A stretch of DNA of 64,000 bases from Pseudomonas sp. SID14000 (GCF_002165135.1 NZ_NFZQ01000004.1:310001-374000), one strand, 5' to 3'; shown: positions 16,606 to 26,700, counted from the first letter of the stretch. Program-made: numbers and translations. Notes: a model not told the origin generated them from the letters alone.

Positions 16606-17850
16606 ATGCCCGCCATCAATGCATCCCGCCACCACGGCTTGCTCGACCTGCCCGCCTTGCGCAAACGCGCCAAGCGATTGCTCAGCGCCCTGAAAAGCCA
16701 CGAGGCCGACGATACCCGCGAGCAGCTGCGCGCACTCGGCCTGTCTGGCCCTGACTACCGGCTTGCCGATACCCAATGGCTGGTGGCCCGCGAGGCCGGC
16801 TTTGCCAGCTGGCCCAAGCTCAAGGCCCATGCCGATGCCATCGCGTTCGCGGCACGCCACCCTGGCTTCACCGCCGATGACGAGGCTGCCGTGCAGCATT
16901 GGCGCTGCGGCAACGACATCGCCCACAGCTTGCGCACGGCCGGTTTTGCCGGTGCCTTCCAGATGTTCGACGACCCCATGGTCATGGGGCCAGTCTGCGC
17001 ACTGCCCGAGGAGCAGTATTGGCAGGTTCGAGCCGCTTACATACAGCAAGCGTTCAACCTGCCCCCCCAGGACATCGAGCAACGCCAGGCGGCACAGCGC
17101 ACCGCCCTGGCCGGGTTGAACAGCGACAGCAAGATGGTGCTGTGGTGCGAGGGTGACGCTTACGACCAGCTGTTCCTGATCCGCGTACTCGCCAGCCTGC
17201 CCAGCCTGCCGCGCCGGTTGGAGCTGATCGAAATCACCCAGGTACCTGGCGTCGAGCGCTTCATCGGTATCGGCCAGTTGGCCCCGGACCTGCTTGCCTG
17301 GTTGTGGCCACAACGTCGCGCACTGGGTGAGGACGCGCTGGCCCTGGCCCGCCAGGCATGGGCGGCCTATACCGCGCCGGCCCCCAGGGCCTGGGCAGCC
17401 CTGGCGGGCCTCCAGCATGCGGTATTGCCGTTGCTGGGCCGGGCCCTTGCGCGGCAACTGCAGGAACTGCCGGGGGCGAACGACGGTTTGAGCCTCACGG
17501 AGCGCCTGCTGTTGCGCGTTCTGGCGTCACGCGGCGAGCTGCCGGCCGACCGTGTGTTTGCCCAGTTGATGATGCAGGATGAACCGCTGCCTTACCTGGG
17601 CGATCTGATGTTCCATGTTCTGCTGCAGCCCCTGATCCATGCGCCGCACCCGCTGCTGCTGGAAGGCCCGGGTGAGTCTTGGGCACAACGGCCGTTGCGG
17701 CTGACCGCGCTTGCCGAGCAGGTGCTTGCGGGGCAGGCGCATTGGCTTGACCACAACCCAGCGCAGCGCTGGGTGGGTGGAGTGCTTGTCGATGCCGCGG
17801 ACAGGCCCTGGGTGGTCAGCGAACAAGGCGAAGTGTGGCAGCGCAAATAG
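16606..17850 (+). CDS. DUF1835-like protein
   Basis: The 414-residue soluble protein shows an N-terminal helical segment (LPALRKRAKRLLSALKSHEADDTREQLRALG) like that preceding some ankyrin-type proteins, then a region with the DUF1835 pattern (HWRCGNDIAHSLRTAGFAGAFQMFDDPMVMGPV and MVLWCEGDAYDQLFLIRVLASL), and a C-terminal helical part (LTERLLLRVLASRGELPADRVFAQLM) as in DUF3658. AAAGGAG sits 6 nt before the ATG at 16606; the frame is open further upstream but compositionally unlike a protein. Function unknown. Confidence 0.7.
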   Translation: MPAINASRHHGLLDLPALRKRAKRLLSALKSHEADDTREQLRALGLSGPDYRLADTQWLVAREAGFASWPKLKAHADAIAFAARHPGFTADDEAAVQHWRCGNDIAHSLRTAGFAGAFQMFDDPMVMGPVCALPEEQYWQVRAAYIQQAFNLPPQDIEQRQAAQRTALAGLNSDSKMVLWCEGDAYDQLFLIRVLASLPSLPRRLELIEITQVPGVERFIGIGQLAPDLLAWLWPQRRALGEDALALARQAWAAYTAPAPRAWAALAGLQHAVLPLLGRALARQLQELPGANDGLSLTERLLLRVLASRGELPADRVFAQLMMQDEPLPYLGDLMFHVLLQPLIHAPHPLLLEGPGESWAQRPLRLTALAEQVLAGQAHWLDHNPAQRWVGGVLVDAADRPWVVSEQGEVWQRK

Positions 17851-17940
17851 CCCGCTCAAGCCTGATCAGGTAACGCGGTGGATGGCACCGGCTGGTTCAG
17901 CGAGTTTCTGTAGGAGCACGTCAGACGAGCGATATTGGTT

Positions 17941-17988
17941 CCCTGCGCGACAGCGCAGCCCAAAAGGGCTGGGTAATTTCCCGCAGGG
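17941..17988. repeat. Dispersed hairpin element, copy A
   Basis: CCCTGCG (17941-17947) pairs with CGCAGGG (17982-17988), and inside lies AGCCC-AAAA-GGGCT. The core GCGACAGCGCAGCCCAA also occurs at 23606-23678 (minus) and 41213-41285 (plus). It lies between two convergent genes and may serve as a bidirectional terminator. Confidence 0.6.
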
Positions 17989-18027
17989 ATTGCGCTAGCT
18001 TCTAGATCTCGAGCAAGACCGTTGCGC

Positions 18028-19527
18028 CTACAGGACCGATGTTGCAATCGCCTTCGCCGCTTGCGCCAAACGTTGTGTGGCCAGCCGGATTTCATCCACA
18101 TCCAGCGAGGCGAACCCGAGGCGCAAGGCATTTTCCGCATGACCAGACGGCGAAAACTGCCGGCCACTGCGTACCACCAGGTCCAACGCCAGCGCTTTGC
18201 CAACCAACTGATCCACATCGATCGAGTCGGCAAACCTCACCCACAGCGCCAACCCGCCTTCCGGTACCTTTACAGTTACCTGCTCGCCAAAGGCATCGCG
18301 CAAGCAAGCCAACAGGGTCTCCCGACGCCGGCGGTACTCCCGGGCAACCCGACGCAAGTGTTTCTTCAGCTCGCCATCATTGATCAAGTCCGCCAGCATC
18401 TGCTGCATCACCGCATCGCCCTGCCCCAGGGTCAGCGTCGCCCTGCGTTCGAGCACCGCGGCCACCTCTGTCGGCGCCACGATGAAGCTGCAACGGAACG
18501 TACTGCCCAAGGACTTGGACAATGAACCAATGTAGATCACATGCTGCTGCTGACGGTCGCTGGCCAACGGCAGGTAAGGTCGTCCGGCAAAGTGGTATTC
18601 ATGGTCGTAGTCTTCCTCGACCACGCAAAAGTCGTGCTGCCGCGCCAGCTCCAGCAACTGCTGCCGGCGCCCGGCAGGCAGGCTGACCGTGGTCGGGAAC
18701 TGGTGATGGGGTGTGATGTAAAGCATGCGCACCTTGTGCAGCCGGCACAGTGCATCGATCTGGTCGACCCGGCAACCCTCGTCATCCAGGTCCACTGTGA
18801 CCAGCCGGGCACCCAGCTGGCGGAAGATCTCCCACGCAGGCGGATAGCTCAGGCGCTCGACCAGCACCACGTCACCGGGCTTGAGCAGCACGCTGGCCAC
18901 CAGGTACAGCGACATCTGCACACCCTGGGTCAGGCAGATATGCTCGGCGCCAACGTTCAGGCTGCGATTGTGCCGCAGCATGTCGGCCAAGGCGCTGCGC
19001 AGGTGATGGCTGCTACACGCGCTGCCGTGGCGCACGGTGTTGGCGGCGAAGCTGTTGCGCAAGGCATTGCGGTAATAACGGTGCAGAACGGTCTGCGGCA
19101 ACAGGCGGTGGTCACAGGCGCCGTTGTCGAAGAACAGCGCACCCGGCCGATCCTGCTGCGTGGCAGCCTGTTCGTTGGCCGTGAAATAGGCAACAGCAGG
19201 CTCCTCTGGCAGCACCAGGGCAAAGGACTGCGCTGCGTCGGGCTCGGCCAGGGCGCCAGCCGCCAGCTGCCGACTGACGAAGGTGCCGCGGCGCTGCACG
19301 CTTTCCAGCCAGCCTTTGGTCTCGGCTTCCTCGTAGGCGAGGATCACCGTCTTGCGGTTGACGTTCAGCAGTTGCGCCATTTCCCGCGTGCCGGGTAACG
19401 GCGTGCCGGGGCGCAGGCGGCCCTCGGTGATCGCGGCGACCAGGCCCTCGACAATCTGCCTGTACGAAGCCTGCGGCTGCGCCCCGTCGAGCTTGAGCAG
19501 CGGCTGCCATTTGCGAAGCTGGACCAT
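18028..19527 (-). CDS. MocR-family transcriptional regulator (GntR HTH plus aminotransferase fold)
   Basis: The 499-residue protein has a GntR winged helix (about 18-90, IVEGLVAAITEGRLRPGTPLPGTREMAQLLNVNRKTV) and a class-I aminotransferase domain (about 125-490). The PLP-lysine lies in YIGSLSKSLGSTFRCSFIVAP, and VEEDYDHEYHF and DPRF-type neighbours are typical of MocR regulators such as PdxR and GabR. These use PLP and often an amino compound as effector. It diverges from the ferredoxin-reductase/M24 fusion gene with a 9-bp inverted repeat in between, making that gene its likely target. Confidence 0.88.
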   Translation of the reverse strand: MVQLRKWQPLLKLDGAQPQASYRQIVEGLVAAITEGRLRPGTPLPGTREMAQLLNVNRKTVILAYEEAETKGWLESVQRRGTFVSRQLAAGALAEPDAAQSFALVLPEEPAVAYFTANEQAATQQDRPGALFFDNGACDHRLLPQTVLHRYYRNALRNSFAANTVRHGSACSSHHLRSALADMLRHNRSLNVGAEHICLTQGVQMSLYLVASVLLKPGDVVLVERLSYPPAWEIFRQLGARLVTVDLDDEGCRVDQIDALCRLHKVRMLYITPHHQFPTTVSLPAGRRQQLLELARQHDFCVVEEDYDHEYHFAGRPYLPLASDRQQQHVIYIGSLSKSLGSTFRCSFIVAPTEVAAVLERRATLTLGQGDAVMQQMLADLINDGELKKHLRRVAREYRRRRETLLACLRDAFGEQVTVKVPEGGLALWVRFADSIDVDQLVGKALALDLVVRSGRQFSPSGHAENALRLGFASLDVDEIRLATQRLAQAAKAIATSVL

Positions 19528-19543
19528 GTGAATTAACCAAAAC

Positions 19544-19588
19544 TGGAGGTTCTACTGGTCCTGGACTATAGCAACAATCGAACCTCCA
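19544..19588. promoter_or_regulatory. Separated inverted repeat in the MocR/fusion divergent promoter
   Basis: TGGAGGTTC (19544-19552) and GAACCTCCA (19580-19588) are exact inverted repeats with centres 36 bp apart, flanking a CTATAG-like -10 region. The whole intergenic span is only 78 bp, so these are the best candidates for MocR operator halves. Confidence 0.5.
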
Positions 19589-19605
19589 TTTGCCCCGAGG
19601 TGCTC

Positions 19606-21294
19606 ATGCAGAACCGCCATGTCATTGAATTGTCGCCCTCGGGCAAAACCTTCGACGCCAGCCAGGAATTGCTGCTCGACGCCATGCTGGCCAGCGGCCT
19701 GCCGGTGCCCTTCTCCTGCCGCCGCGGCGCCTGTGGGTCGTGCAAGGTCAAGGTGGTGTCGGGGCAGTATCGGGACAAGCAGCGGGCAGCAGACACGCCC
19801 GCGCCCTGCTACCCCCTGGCAGCCGACGAAATGTTGCTGTGCCAGAGCCACGCCTGCAGTGACATGTGCCTGGAAATTCCCGGCTGGTCCCTGGAAACCC
19901 CGGAACTGGAAATCCACGCACAGGTCCACGGCAAACGCGAACTGAGCGCTGATATCGTCGAACTGGTGCTGCAGCCTGCACAGCCCTTGGTAGTACGGGC
20001 TGGCCAGTACGTACGCTTCCGGCTCGACAACGGTGACAGCCGCTGTTTTTCCATCGCCAACCTGCCCGCCCAGGACCAGGGGCAACTGGTGTTTCACATC
20101 CGCAAGGTCAGTGGCGGCCTGTTTACCGAACGCCTGCTGCCCACCCTGCAAGCAGGTGACACCTTGACGCTCGAAGGGCCGGTCGGTGCCTGCACCTGGC
20201 AGCACGAGGACCAGCGCCCCCTGGTGCTGTTCGCCACCGGTACAGGTTACGCCGGCATCAAGCCATTGCTGTTGACCGCCCTGGCAGGCGATGCCGAGGT
20301 CACGTTGTACTGGGGCGGCAGATCGAGCGCAGACTTCTATGACCGTGAATTCCTCGACAAGGCCAGCCGTGCGCACGCTCACTTTCGCTGGCACCCGGTG
20401 TTGTCGGACCAGGCGCGGGTGCAACAGGTGGCGCTGGCCCAGGCCCATCGCTGGGCTGATACCCAGGTCTATGCCTGCGGCAATGCCGCGATGATCAGCC
20501 AGGCTCGCGAGCAGTGCCTGGCGGCTGGCCTGCAGCCCCATCGCTTTGTCGCCGAGGCTTTCGTTGCCAGCGGCGCACTGGTGCCCGAGGCTCCAACGGC
20601 CAACCCATTGGACCCGGAGCTGGAAAAAGTCGGCCCGCGCTACTCACTGGACGGCATGCTCGCAGCCCGCGAGCAGTCGGTACGGGCCGTAGCGGCGATC
20701 GCCAGCCAGCTACAAGTTGGCATGACCACCGCCCAGGCACTGGAGATGGCCGCGCAAACCTTGCAGGCAATGGGCGCGTCGCACACCTGGCACCCTACCT
20801 ACATCCGTTTTGGCGACGACACCGTACGCACGCCGCGCCAAGGGATTGATCTGCAGCGTGTACTACGCGCCACGGATATCGTCGTGGTCGATGTCGGCCC
20901 GGTATGGAATGGCTATGAGGGCGACTATGGCGACACCTTCGTGTTTGGCCAGCACGACCTGCACCACGCCTGCGTCCAGGCACTGCATGAAGTGTTCGAC
21001 GAAACGCGCCAGGCATGGGGCCGCGGCCTGACCGGGCGCGAGCTGTATGACTTCGCCGAGCGCAGTGCCCAGGCGAAAGGCTGGCAGCTGGAACGCAACC
21101 TGGCCGGGCATCGCATCGCCGACTTCCCGCATGTGCTGTATGGGCAAGGCAAACTGGCCGAGGTGGAAATCGTCCCGAGCGCGGTCGTATGGGTGCTGGA
21201 AATTCAGTTATGCCACCCTAGCGAACCGGTCGGGGCATTCTTTGAAGACATCCTGATTGGCGAAGCCAGGCCGGTCGTGGCTACGGCAGCTTGA
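19606..21294 (+). CDS. Fusion of 2Fe-2S ferredoxin, FAD/NAD(P) reductase and M24 metallohydrolase
   Basis: A single 562-residue frame with three modules. Residues 1-95 are a plant-type ferredoxin with cluster cysteines C38, C43, C46 and C79. Residues 100-325 are a ferredoxin-reductase-type flavoprotein with the FAD motif RCFS (146-149), nucleotide motif TGTGYAG (211-217) and terminal YACGN. Residues 345-555 have the pita-bread M24 fold with all five metal ligands apparent (D429, D440, H502, E532, E547) and the upstream His396 (WHPTYIRFG). The first two modules form an electron-delivery reductase; the third resembles creatinase/aminopeptidase P hydrolases. I know no characterised protein with this order. 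GAGG lies 5 nt before the ATG at 19606; a GTG two codons upstream is possible. Divergent MocR gene is the probable regulator. Confidence 0.85.
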   Translation: MQNRHVIELSPSGKTFDASQELLLDAMLASGLPVPFSCRRGACGSCKVKVVSGQYRDKQRAADTPAPCYPLAADEMLLCQSHACSDMCLEIPGWSLETPELEIHAQVHGKRELSADIVELVLQPAQPLVVRAGQYVRFRLDNGDSRCFSIANLPAQDQGQLVFHIRKVSGGLFTERLLPTLQAGDTLTLEGPVGACTWQHEDQRPLVLFATGTGYAGIKPLLLTALAGDAEVTLYWGGRSSADFYDREFLDKASRAHAHFRWHPVLSDQARVQQVALAQAHRWADTQVYACGNAAMISQAREQCLAAGLQPHRFVAEAFVASGALVPEAPTANPLDPELEKVGPRYSLDGMLAAREQSVRAVAAIASQLQVGMTTAQALEMAAQTLQAMGASHTWHPTYIRFGDDTVRTPRQGIDLQRVLRATDIVVVDVGPVWNGYEGDYGDTFVFGQHDLHHACVQALHEVFDETRQAWGRGLTGRELYDFAERSAQAKGWQLERNLAGHRIADFPHVLYGQGKLAEVEIVPSAVVWVLEIQLCHPSEPVGAFFEDILIGEARPVVATAA

Positions 21295-21302
21295 AACAGC
21301 CG

Positions 21303-21914
21303 TCAGGAAGCAAGGTGTGCGTCAATCAGGCGCGCGACCGCTTCGGCATGGCTATGGCCAAGGTCATGGCCGGCATCGGCGAACACCTCCAGGCTGGCGT
21401 TTGGTATCAACTGCATCAAGCACTCGCCAACAGCGACCGGGCTGATCGGGTCTGCGCCGCCCCATAGCAGCAGTACAGGCATGCGCAACTCGGAGAGGCG
21501 CGCCGACAGATCAGTGCGGTCATCGAGAAACCAGCGTGGCAGCCTGGGGTTCTGCGCCTCGAATTCTGCACGCCAGTCAGCAGCACCAAAGGCAGAAAGG
21601 TCCAGGCCGCCTGAAGTCACGCTCAGGACCAGGTGCGTAATCAACCCTGGGCGCTCCAGCGCAAGGAGCACCGCAACCACCCCACCCATGGACTGCGCCA
21701 CCAAGGCCGTGGGCCTGTCGACTTCGCCAAGGGCAAGGGCGGCAAGGTGCTGCAGGCAGGAAACATTCGGGTTGGCTGGCACGTTGCCGAAACCGGGCCA
21801 GCCCATGTGCCGGACGATTGCTGGCGTACTCATGGCTGCGGCAGCCGGGTGCCAGAAGGCAATGTTGCCAGAGGCGCCGGGCAGGAAAAGGATTTTTTCC
21901 GGTGAAGTCATCAT
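21303..21914 (-). CDS. Alpha/beta hydrolase
   Basis: The 203-residue protein (from the ATG at 21914) has the alpha/beta-hydrolase nucleophile elbow AQSMGG, the acid in LLLWGGADPIS and the histidine in ADAGHDLGHS, giving a complete Ser-Asp-His triad. It starts with ILFLPGASGNIAFW, the oxyanion-hole strand. It is smaller than most family members because the lid is short. AAGGA lies 7 nt before the start. It converges on the fusion gene, 8 bp away; substrate unknown. Confidence 0.8.
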   Translation of the reverse strand: MMTSPEKILFLPGASGNIAFWHPAAAAMSTPAIVRHMGWPGFGNVPANPNVSCLQHLAALALGEVDRPTALVAQSMGGVVAVLLALERPGLITHLVLSVTSGGLDLSAFGAADWRAEFEAQNPRLPRWFLDDRTDLSARLSELRMPVLLLWGGADPISPVAVGECLMQLIPNASLEVFADAGHDLGHSHAEAVARLIDAHLAS

Positions 21915-21982
21915 GGCTCGGTCCTTGATCCAATAACAGGTTAAAGTTGGCAAAAGGACGATACCAGATACGGACGACTGCC

Positions 21983-22459
21983 ATGCACATACGCAAACTC
22001 ACCCCTGACGACCTCCCCCACGCCAGCGCCTTGTGCCTGGATGCCTTCATGCAGGCGGTCGCGCCCTCGCTGTCAGCGCAAGGCGTAGAAACCTTCACCA
22101 AGGTGGCCGCACCCAAGGCGTTTGCCGAGCGCATGCAGGACGACAACCTGATGCTGGTCTGCGTCATGGACGGTGCAATCACGGGGTTGATCGAACTCAA
22201 GGAAGGCCGCCACGTGACGATGCTGTTCATTGCACCAAGGTGGCAACGGCAAGGCATCGGCAGGCGCCTCATGAGCGCCGCACTTGAGCATGCCAGGGTT
22301 GAAGTCGTCACGGTCAGGGCATCGTTGTCTTCGGTGCCTGCCTACCAGCGTTACGGCTTCAACCTGGCAGGCGAAGTGGGCGAGTTTGCCGGGCTGGCCT
22401 ACCAGCCGATGGAAAAGCCCCTGCTGCCACGTGCTGCAGCCGCCTCAGGCGCCGAGTGA
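21983..22459 (+). CDS. GNAT-family N-acetyltransferase
   Basis: The 158-residue protein has the GNAT acetyl-CoA signature VTMLFIAPRWQRQGIGRRLMSAALEHA (motif A with R/QxxGxG/A) and the C-terminal VPAYQRYGFN of motif B. Acceptor substrate cannot be inferred. The start at 21983 lies 68 bp from the divergent hydrolase start; its ribosome site is weak. The 3' end overlaps the convergent DapA-family gene by 15 bp. Confidence 0.8.
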   Translation: MHIRKLTPDDLPHASALCLDAFMQAVAPSLSAQGVETFTKVAAPKAFAERMQDDNLMLVCVMDGAITGLIELKEGRHVTMLFIAPRWQRQGIGRRLMSAALEHARVEVVTVRASLSSVPAYQRYGFNLAGEVGEFAGLAYQPMEKPLLPRAAAASGAE

Positions 22460-23311
22460 GCCCAGCACGCCTTGCAGCTTGCCCCGGGTCGTTTCCGTAC
22501 AGGCCTGCATGGGCTCGCGCAGCTCGTCGGCAATCAGGTTTTGCATCTGCAATGCCGCCTTGATCACGGCCGGGTTAGGCTCGGCAAAGGCCATCTTCAT
22601 CCACGGCAGCAACTGGTAGAACGTCCCTCGCGCGGCTACCCAGTCGCCATGGTCGACCTGCTGCAACATGCGCACGTACAGGTCGGCCCGCACATGCGCC
22701 GAAGCCGAAATGGCCCCCGCACCGCCCAGGCACAGGTTGTTGAAGATCTGAACGTCCTCACCGGCCAGCACCTGGGCGTGACCGTCCTGGATCAGGGCCA
22801 TGGTGGTCTCGCTGTCACCACTGCAGTCCTTCACCGCCGCAATGCGCGGGTGGCGCACGATGCGGCGCAGGGTTTCACGCTCGATGCGTACTCCGGTGCG
22901 GTAGGGAATGTCGTAGACAATCACCGGTACGCTAGCGGCATCCGCCACCGTGCTGAAGAACGCCTCGATGCCGGCTTGCGAAGGCCGGATGTAGCACGGT
23001 GCAGGGACCAGAAGCCCGCCAATGTCACGCTGCTGGATTTCAGCCTGGAAGGCCAACAGCTCGCGCAGGTTGTAACCCGACAGGCCCATCACCACCCTGC
23101 CTGGCTCCACCCAGGCCAACACAGCGTCCAGCACGGCCAGTTGCTCGGCCTTGGACAGCGCCGCCGCCTCGCCCGTGGTACCGCACACCACAAAACCGGC
23201 TACGCCCTCTTCGAGCAGCTTCTTCACCAGTTTTTCCAGGGCGGTGAAGTCGATTTCATTGGCGCGCAATGGCGTGACGAGGGCGATCCAGATACCACGG
23301 AAATTCGACAT
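22445..23311 (-). CDS. Dihydrodipicolinate synthase (DapA) family lyase
   Basis: The 288-residue TIM-barrel class-I aldolase has the DapA catalytic set at E. coli-like positions: T45/T46 in CGTTGEAA, Y133 and R138 in VYDIPYRTG, and the Schiff-base K161 in AAVKDCSGD. DapA condenses pyruvate with aspartate semialdehyde; paralogues in the family cleave or form other pyruvate adducts. Pseudomonads carry several paralogues and this one is not in a lysine context, so an alternative substrate is quite possible. Its 3' end overlaps the GNAT gene. Confidence 0.85.
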   Translation of the reverse strand: MSNFRGIWIALVTPLRANEIDFTALEKLVKKLLEEGVAGFVVCGTTGEAAALSKAEQLAVLDAVLAWVEPGRVVMGLSGYNLRELLAFQAEIQQRDIGGLLVPAPCYIRPSQAGIEAFFSTVADAASVPVIVYDIPYRTGVRIERETLRRIVRHPRIAAVKDCSGDSETTMALIQDGHAQVLAGEDVQIFNNLCLGGAGAISASAHVRADLYVRMLQQVDHGDWVAARGTFYQLLPWMKMAFAEPNPAVIKAALQMQNLIADELREPMQACTETTRGKLQGVLGSLGA

Positions 23312-23700
23312 GCAAAAACTCCTGATGTTGACCGAAAGTCAGCGTCAGCAGGGCAAAGAGTCGAAGTGGTCTGGCAGGGATACCTGGCGCCTTCTGTCTC
23401 GTCAGCCCACCTGACGAGACAGCGCGCCTCGGTCAGATGAGCGGCTGTTTCTTGGATTTCTTGGCAACGGCAACGCACGCGCCTGCCTGGGCGATGAAGC
23501 CCGAAGCGGAAATGGCGTGGTTGGAAATGGACATGCCGGAAAGCCCGTTGCGTTGGTATGGCTGGATAATGGGGCGGCGGCGTACCCGGTGTCAACACCG
23601 AGACAGCCAACCCATTGGGCTGCGCTGTCGCGTAGAGAACTGAGTTCGCAAGCGATCCGCGTCCCCTGTGGGAGCGGCTCCTACAGGGGACACATCTTCG
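23312..23700. other. Intergenic region with dispersed repeat, no gene
   Basis: 389 bp between the DapA-family start and the bcsC stop. Short open frames are present, but the longest ones are translations of the repeat at 23606-23689. No transcription signal is obvious apart from the hairpin, which could help end the bcs transcript. Confidence 0.55.
23606..23689 (-). repeat. Dispersed element copy B with REP hairpin
   Basis: On the minus strand 73 bases (23678-23606) match 41213-41285 at roughly nine positions in ten, including CTCTACGCGACAGCGCAGCC. At its head lies a REP-like hairpin, CCCCTGTGGGAGC paired with GCTCCTACAGGGG (23663-23689, one mismatch). Confidence 0.7.
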
Positions 23701-26700
23701 TCAACGCCACTCGCTATAGGGCTCCAGCGGTGTCACCGGCAGTGCCAGGTTACCCCGCCACGGCTCGAACAGGTAGCGCAGGTAGAGCATGCCATGGCTA
23801 GGCGCATAGTCATCACTGTGCTGCCAGTCGAAGCCGGCGCCCAACACCCAATGGTCGCTCAGGCGCCGCTCGAACAGCCCACGCAGGCGGTAGCCAAGCC
23901 CGCTGCTGTCACTGGCGTCGTTCGTGGCGTCGATGTTGGTGTCAACGTCATACTGCGCCAGCACCTTGCGGTTGACGTGCGCGTCCGGGTACAGGCGGCT
24001 GCGGCCGCTGTGGGCCTGGGACCAGCTGACAGAGCCTTCCAGCAGCACCGACCAATCGTAGTTGCGCCAGGCATAACTGACTGGCACGCCAACCGATGTG
24101 TAGCGCTGCGGGCTGTAGTAACCGCCCTGCCCCAGGCTGTAGCCGCCCAGGTCCTTGTCGTGACGCCAGTGCATCAGCGTCAGGCCCACGCGCACGCGCT
24201 CGTCGGCTTTTTCCACCACCCGGTGGTACCAGCCAGCCATGGCCCGGGTGCGCTGGTTGTCGGCAACGTTCTCGCCATACAGCCAGTGGTGCCCCAGGCT
24301 GGCCCAGACCCCGTTATCACCGCCCTGGTCCCAGCTCAGGCCGAGCGTGGCGCCATTGGCCGTGACCCCGCCCCAGCGCACGCCCGTCGGGCGGTCACGT
24401 GCCCCCGCAAAGGATAACAGCGAGTTGCTCATCGGCCGCCGCGAAGTGGTCAGCGACCAGCCGACCTGACCGAGGTCGCCATTGACCGTCGCGCCACCCA
24501 ACCAGTTGTTGATGGCGTAGCCTTGGGTGGTACCCAGGTCGAAGGCCCAGCGGCTGCCCTGCCAACCCAGCGCCAGAACGCTACCGTCCGCCGTTTGCGA
24601 ACCGCCCTCGCACGCAGGGAGCGATTTCCCGTCAGCGGTGCGGCCAACAAACTGGCAACTACCGAAATCCGGGGTATAGCGCTGTTGGTTGTTCTGCTCG
24701 AATGAGCCCGCATCCATGCCGATGCGCTCCACCCGCGCAAAGGCGGTGCCGTCCTGCCAAGGAGTATCGACATGCAGCAAGGTCGACTGGGTGCTGAGTT
24801 CGGACGTGCCCGGCGTACCGTCGTCCTCGCGCCAACCGTAGTCGTGCATCAGCGTCACATGGGTATTGCGCTGGCGATACAGTGCATCGACGTCGCTGCG
24901 CAGGCTGCGCGCCAGCCAGTCGTCGCCGTCCTGCTCACGGCTGGACAGTGTCAGTGCACGGTCATCCCGTGGCGACACGGCGGTACGCTCAAGCAACTGC
25001 GCATCGGCCATCGCTGCGGCGTAAAGGTCCAGCGCCCGTTGCGGGTCATCCTGTGCCACCAGGCGGGCAGCGTCACGCCGCAATAATGGATCGGGACGCG
25101 ACTGCTGCGCCGCGATCTGGTCGAGCATTCTGGCCGCTTGGTCGTGTTCACCCAAGGCGACCCACACCGCCGCCAGGCGCCTCTGGGCGTTACTGTCATC
25201 GGCGGCCAGTTGGGGCACCTGCACAGCCAGCATGTGCCGGGCCTGTGCCAGGTTGCCTTCGGCCACCGCGCTTTCGATCACGCCAAGGCGCGCTTGGGGT
25301 TGCCCAGGCTGCGCGGCAAGCACGCGCTGGTAATAGCCGCGCGCCTTGGCAGGATCACCGTTCGCCGCTGCCCAGTCTGCCAACAGCATCAGGTCGTCGT
25401 TGCTGCCTTCGCCACGCGCCAGGCTGGCCTCGAGCAGGCTGGTCGCTTCAGCCGTGCGGCCTTGCGCCTGCAACTGCTGCGCCGAGGCCAAGGTCATGCG
25501 ACGGCGGATACGCTGCTCCAGCGCATGCATGTCATTGCTCCAGGCGCCCTGGGGCACCGCGCCCAGGCTGTCCAGGGCCAGCGCATCGCGGTCGCTCGAC
25601 TCCAGGAACAGGCCGTGGGCATAGCGGGTAGATGGATCGCCCGGCTGGCGCTGCACGATCCTGGCGAATGCCGCATCGGCCTCGGCGGTGCGCCCCAGAT
25701 GGCGCAGGCTGTTGGCCAGCTGGTAGACCAGCCACGGCTCGTCGGGGGCCAAGGCCGTGGCCTGGCCCAGCGCAAGGCTGGCCGCGGCCCAGTCTTCGCG
25801 CTGCAGGGCTGCATCACCTTGTTGGCGCAGGCGTGCCAGCTCCAGGTTGCGGCGCAGGCTGGCGAACTGCGCTTGCTGCCGAGGCGGCAGGCTGTCCAGG
25901 TACGCCCGCGCCTTGTCGGGCGATTGCCCCTGGTACACACGCATCAGCCCGCGCACGGCACTTTCGTTATCCGGTGCCATTCGCCGAACCTGCAGGAACT
26001 GCCGCTCGGCGGCCGCTGTATCGCCCTCGGCCAGCGAGACATCCGCCAGCCCCAGCAAGGCGAATTCCTCCTTCGGGTTCTGCCGGCGTGCCTGCTGGTA
26101 GAAGACGCGCGCACCACGCATGTCTTTCGCCTGCAGTGCCCGCTCACCTTTGTGGAGCAGCGCCCAATACCGGCTGGACGACTCCAGGTCCTTCCACTGG
26201 CTGATCCAGTAGGTGTCCTGCTCCTTGGCACTTGCCGCGCGGAACGCCACATTGGCGTCCTCATAGCGGCTTTGCCGCATCAGCGCATAACCCAGGGCGC
26301 CATGCAAACGGGCATCGTCCGGGTACTGGCGCAGCGCCCGGCGCAACTGCGCCTCGGCTTCGGCGTTACGGCCCTTGTCGAGCAATGCCATGCCCCGCTG
26401 GCCTGCCTGCCAGGACGGGTCGGCCAGCAGTTTGCGCTGCTGTTGCAGGGCCTCACTGGCCTGCGCCAGCAGCGGTGAGGCAGGGTAGCGCTGGAGGAAC
26501 GCTTGCCAGGCCGCCGCACTAGCGGCACTCACTGCTTGCCCGGACAGGTAGTCGAACTCACGCTGGGCAGCGGCATCCCGTGCAACAGGGTCGCGCGCCA
26601 GCTGATCGAGCAAGGCCAAGGCTTCACGGTCGCGATTTTCCGCGAACAGCCAGCCGGCCAAGGTCTGGCGTAGCCCGGCACTGCCCGGGTACTGCCGGTC

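Noticed and set aside
23437..23801. Small plus-strand ORFs with WAALSRR-like peptides
   Set aside because: They are translations of the dispersed REP-headed element and recur at 40943-41323, so not genes.
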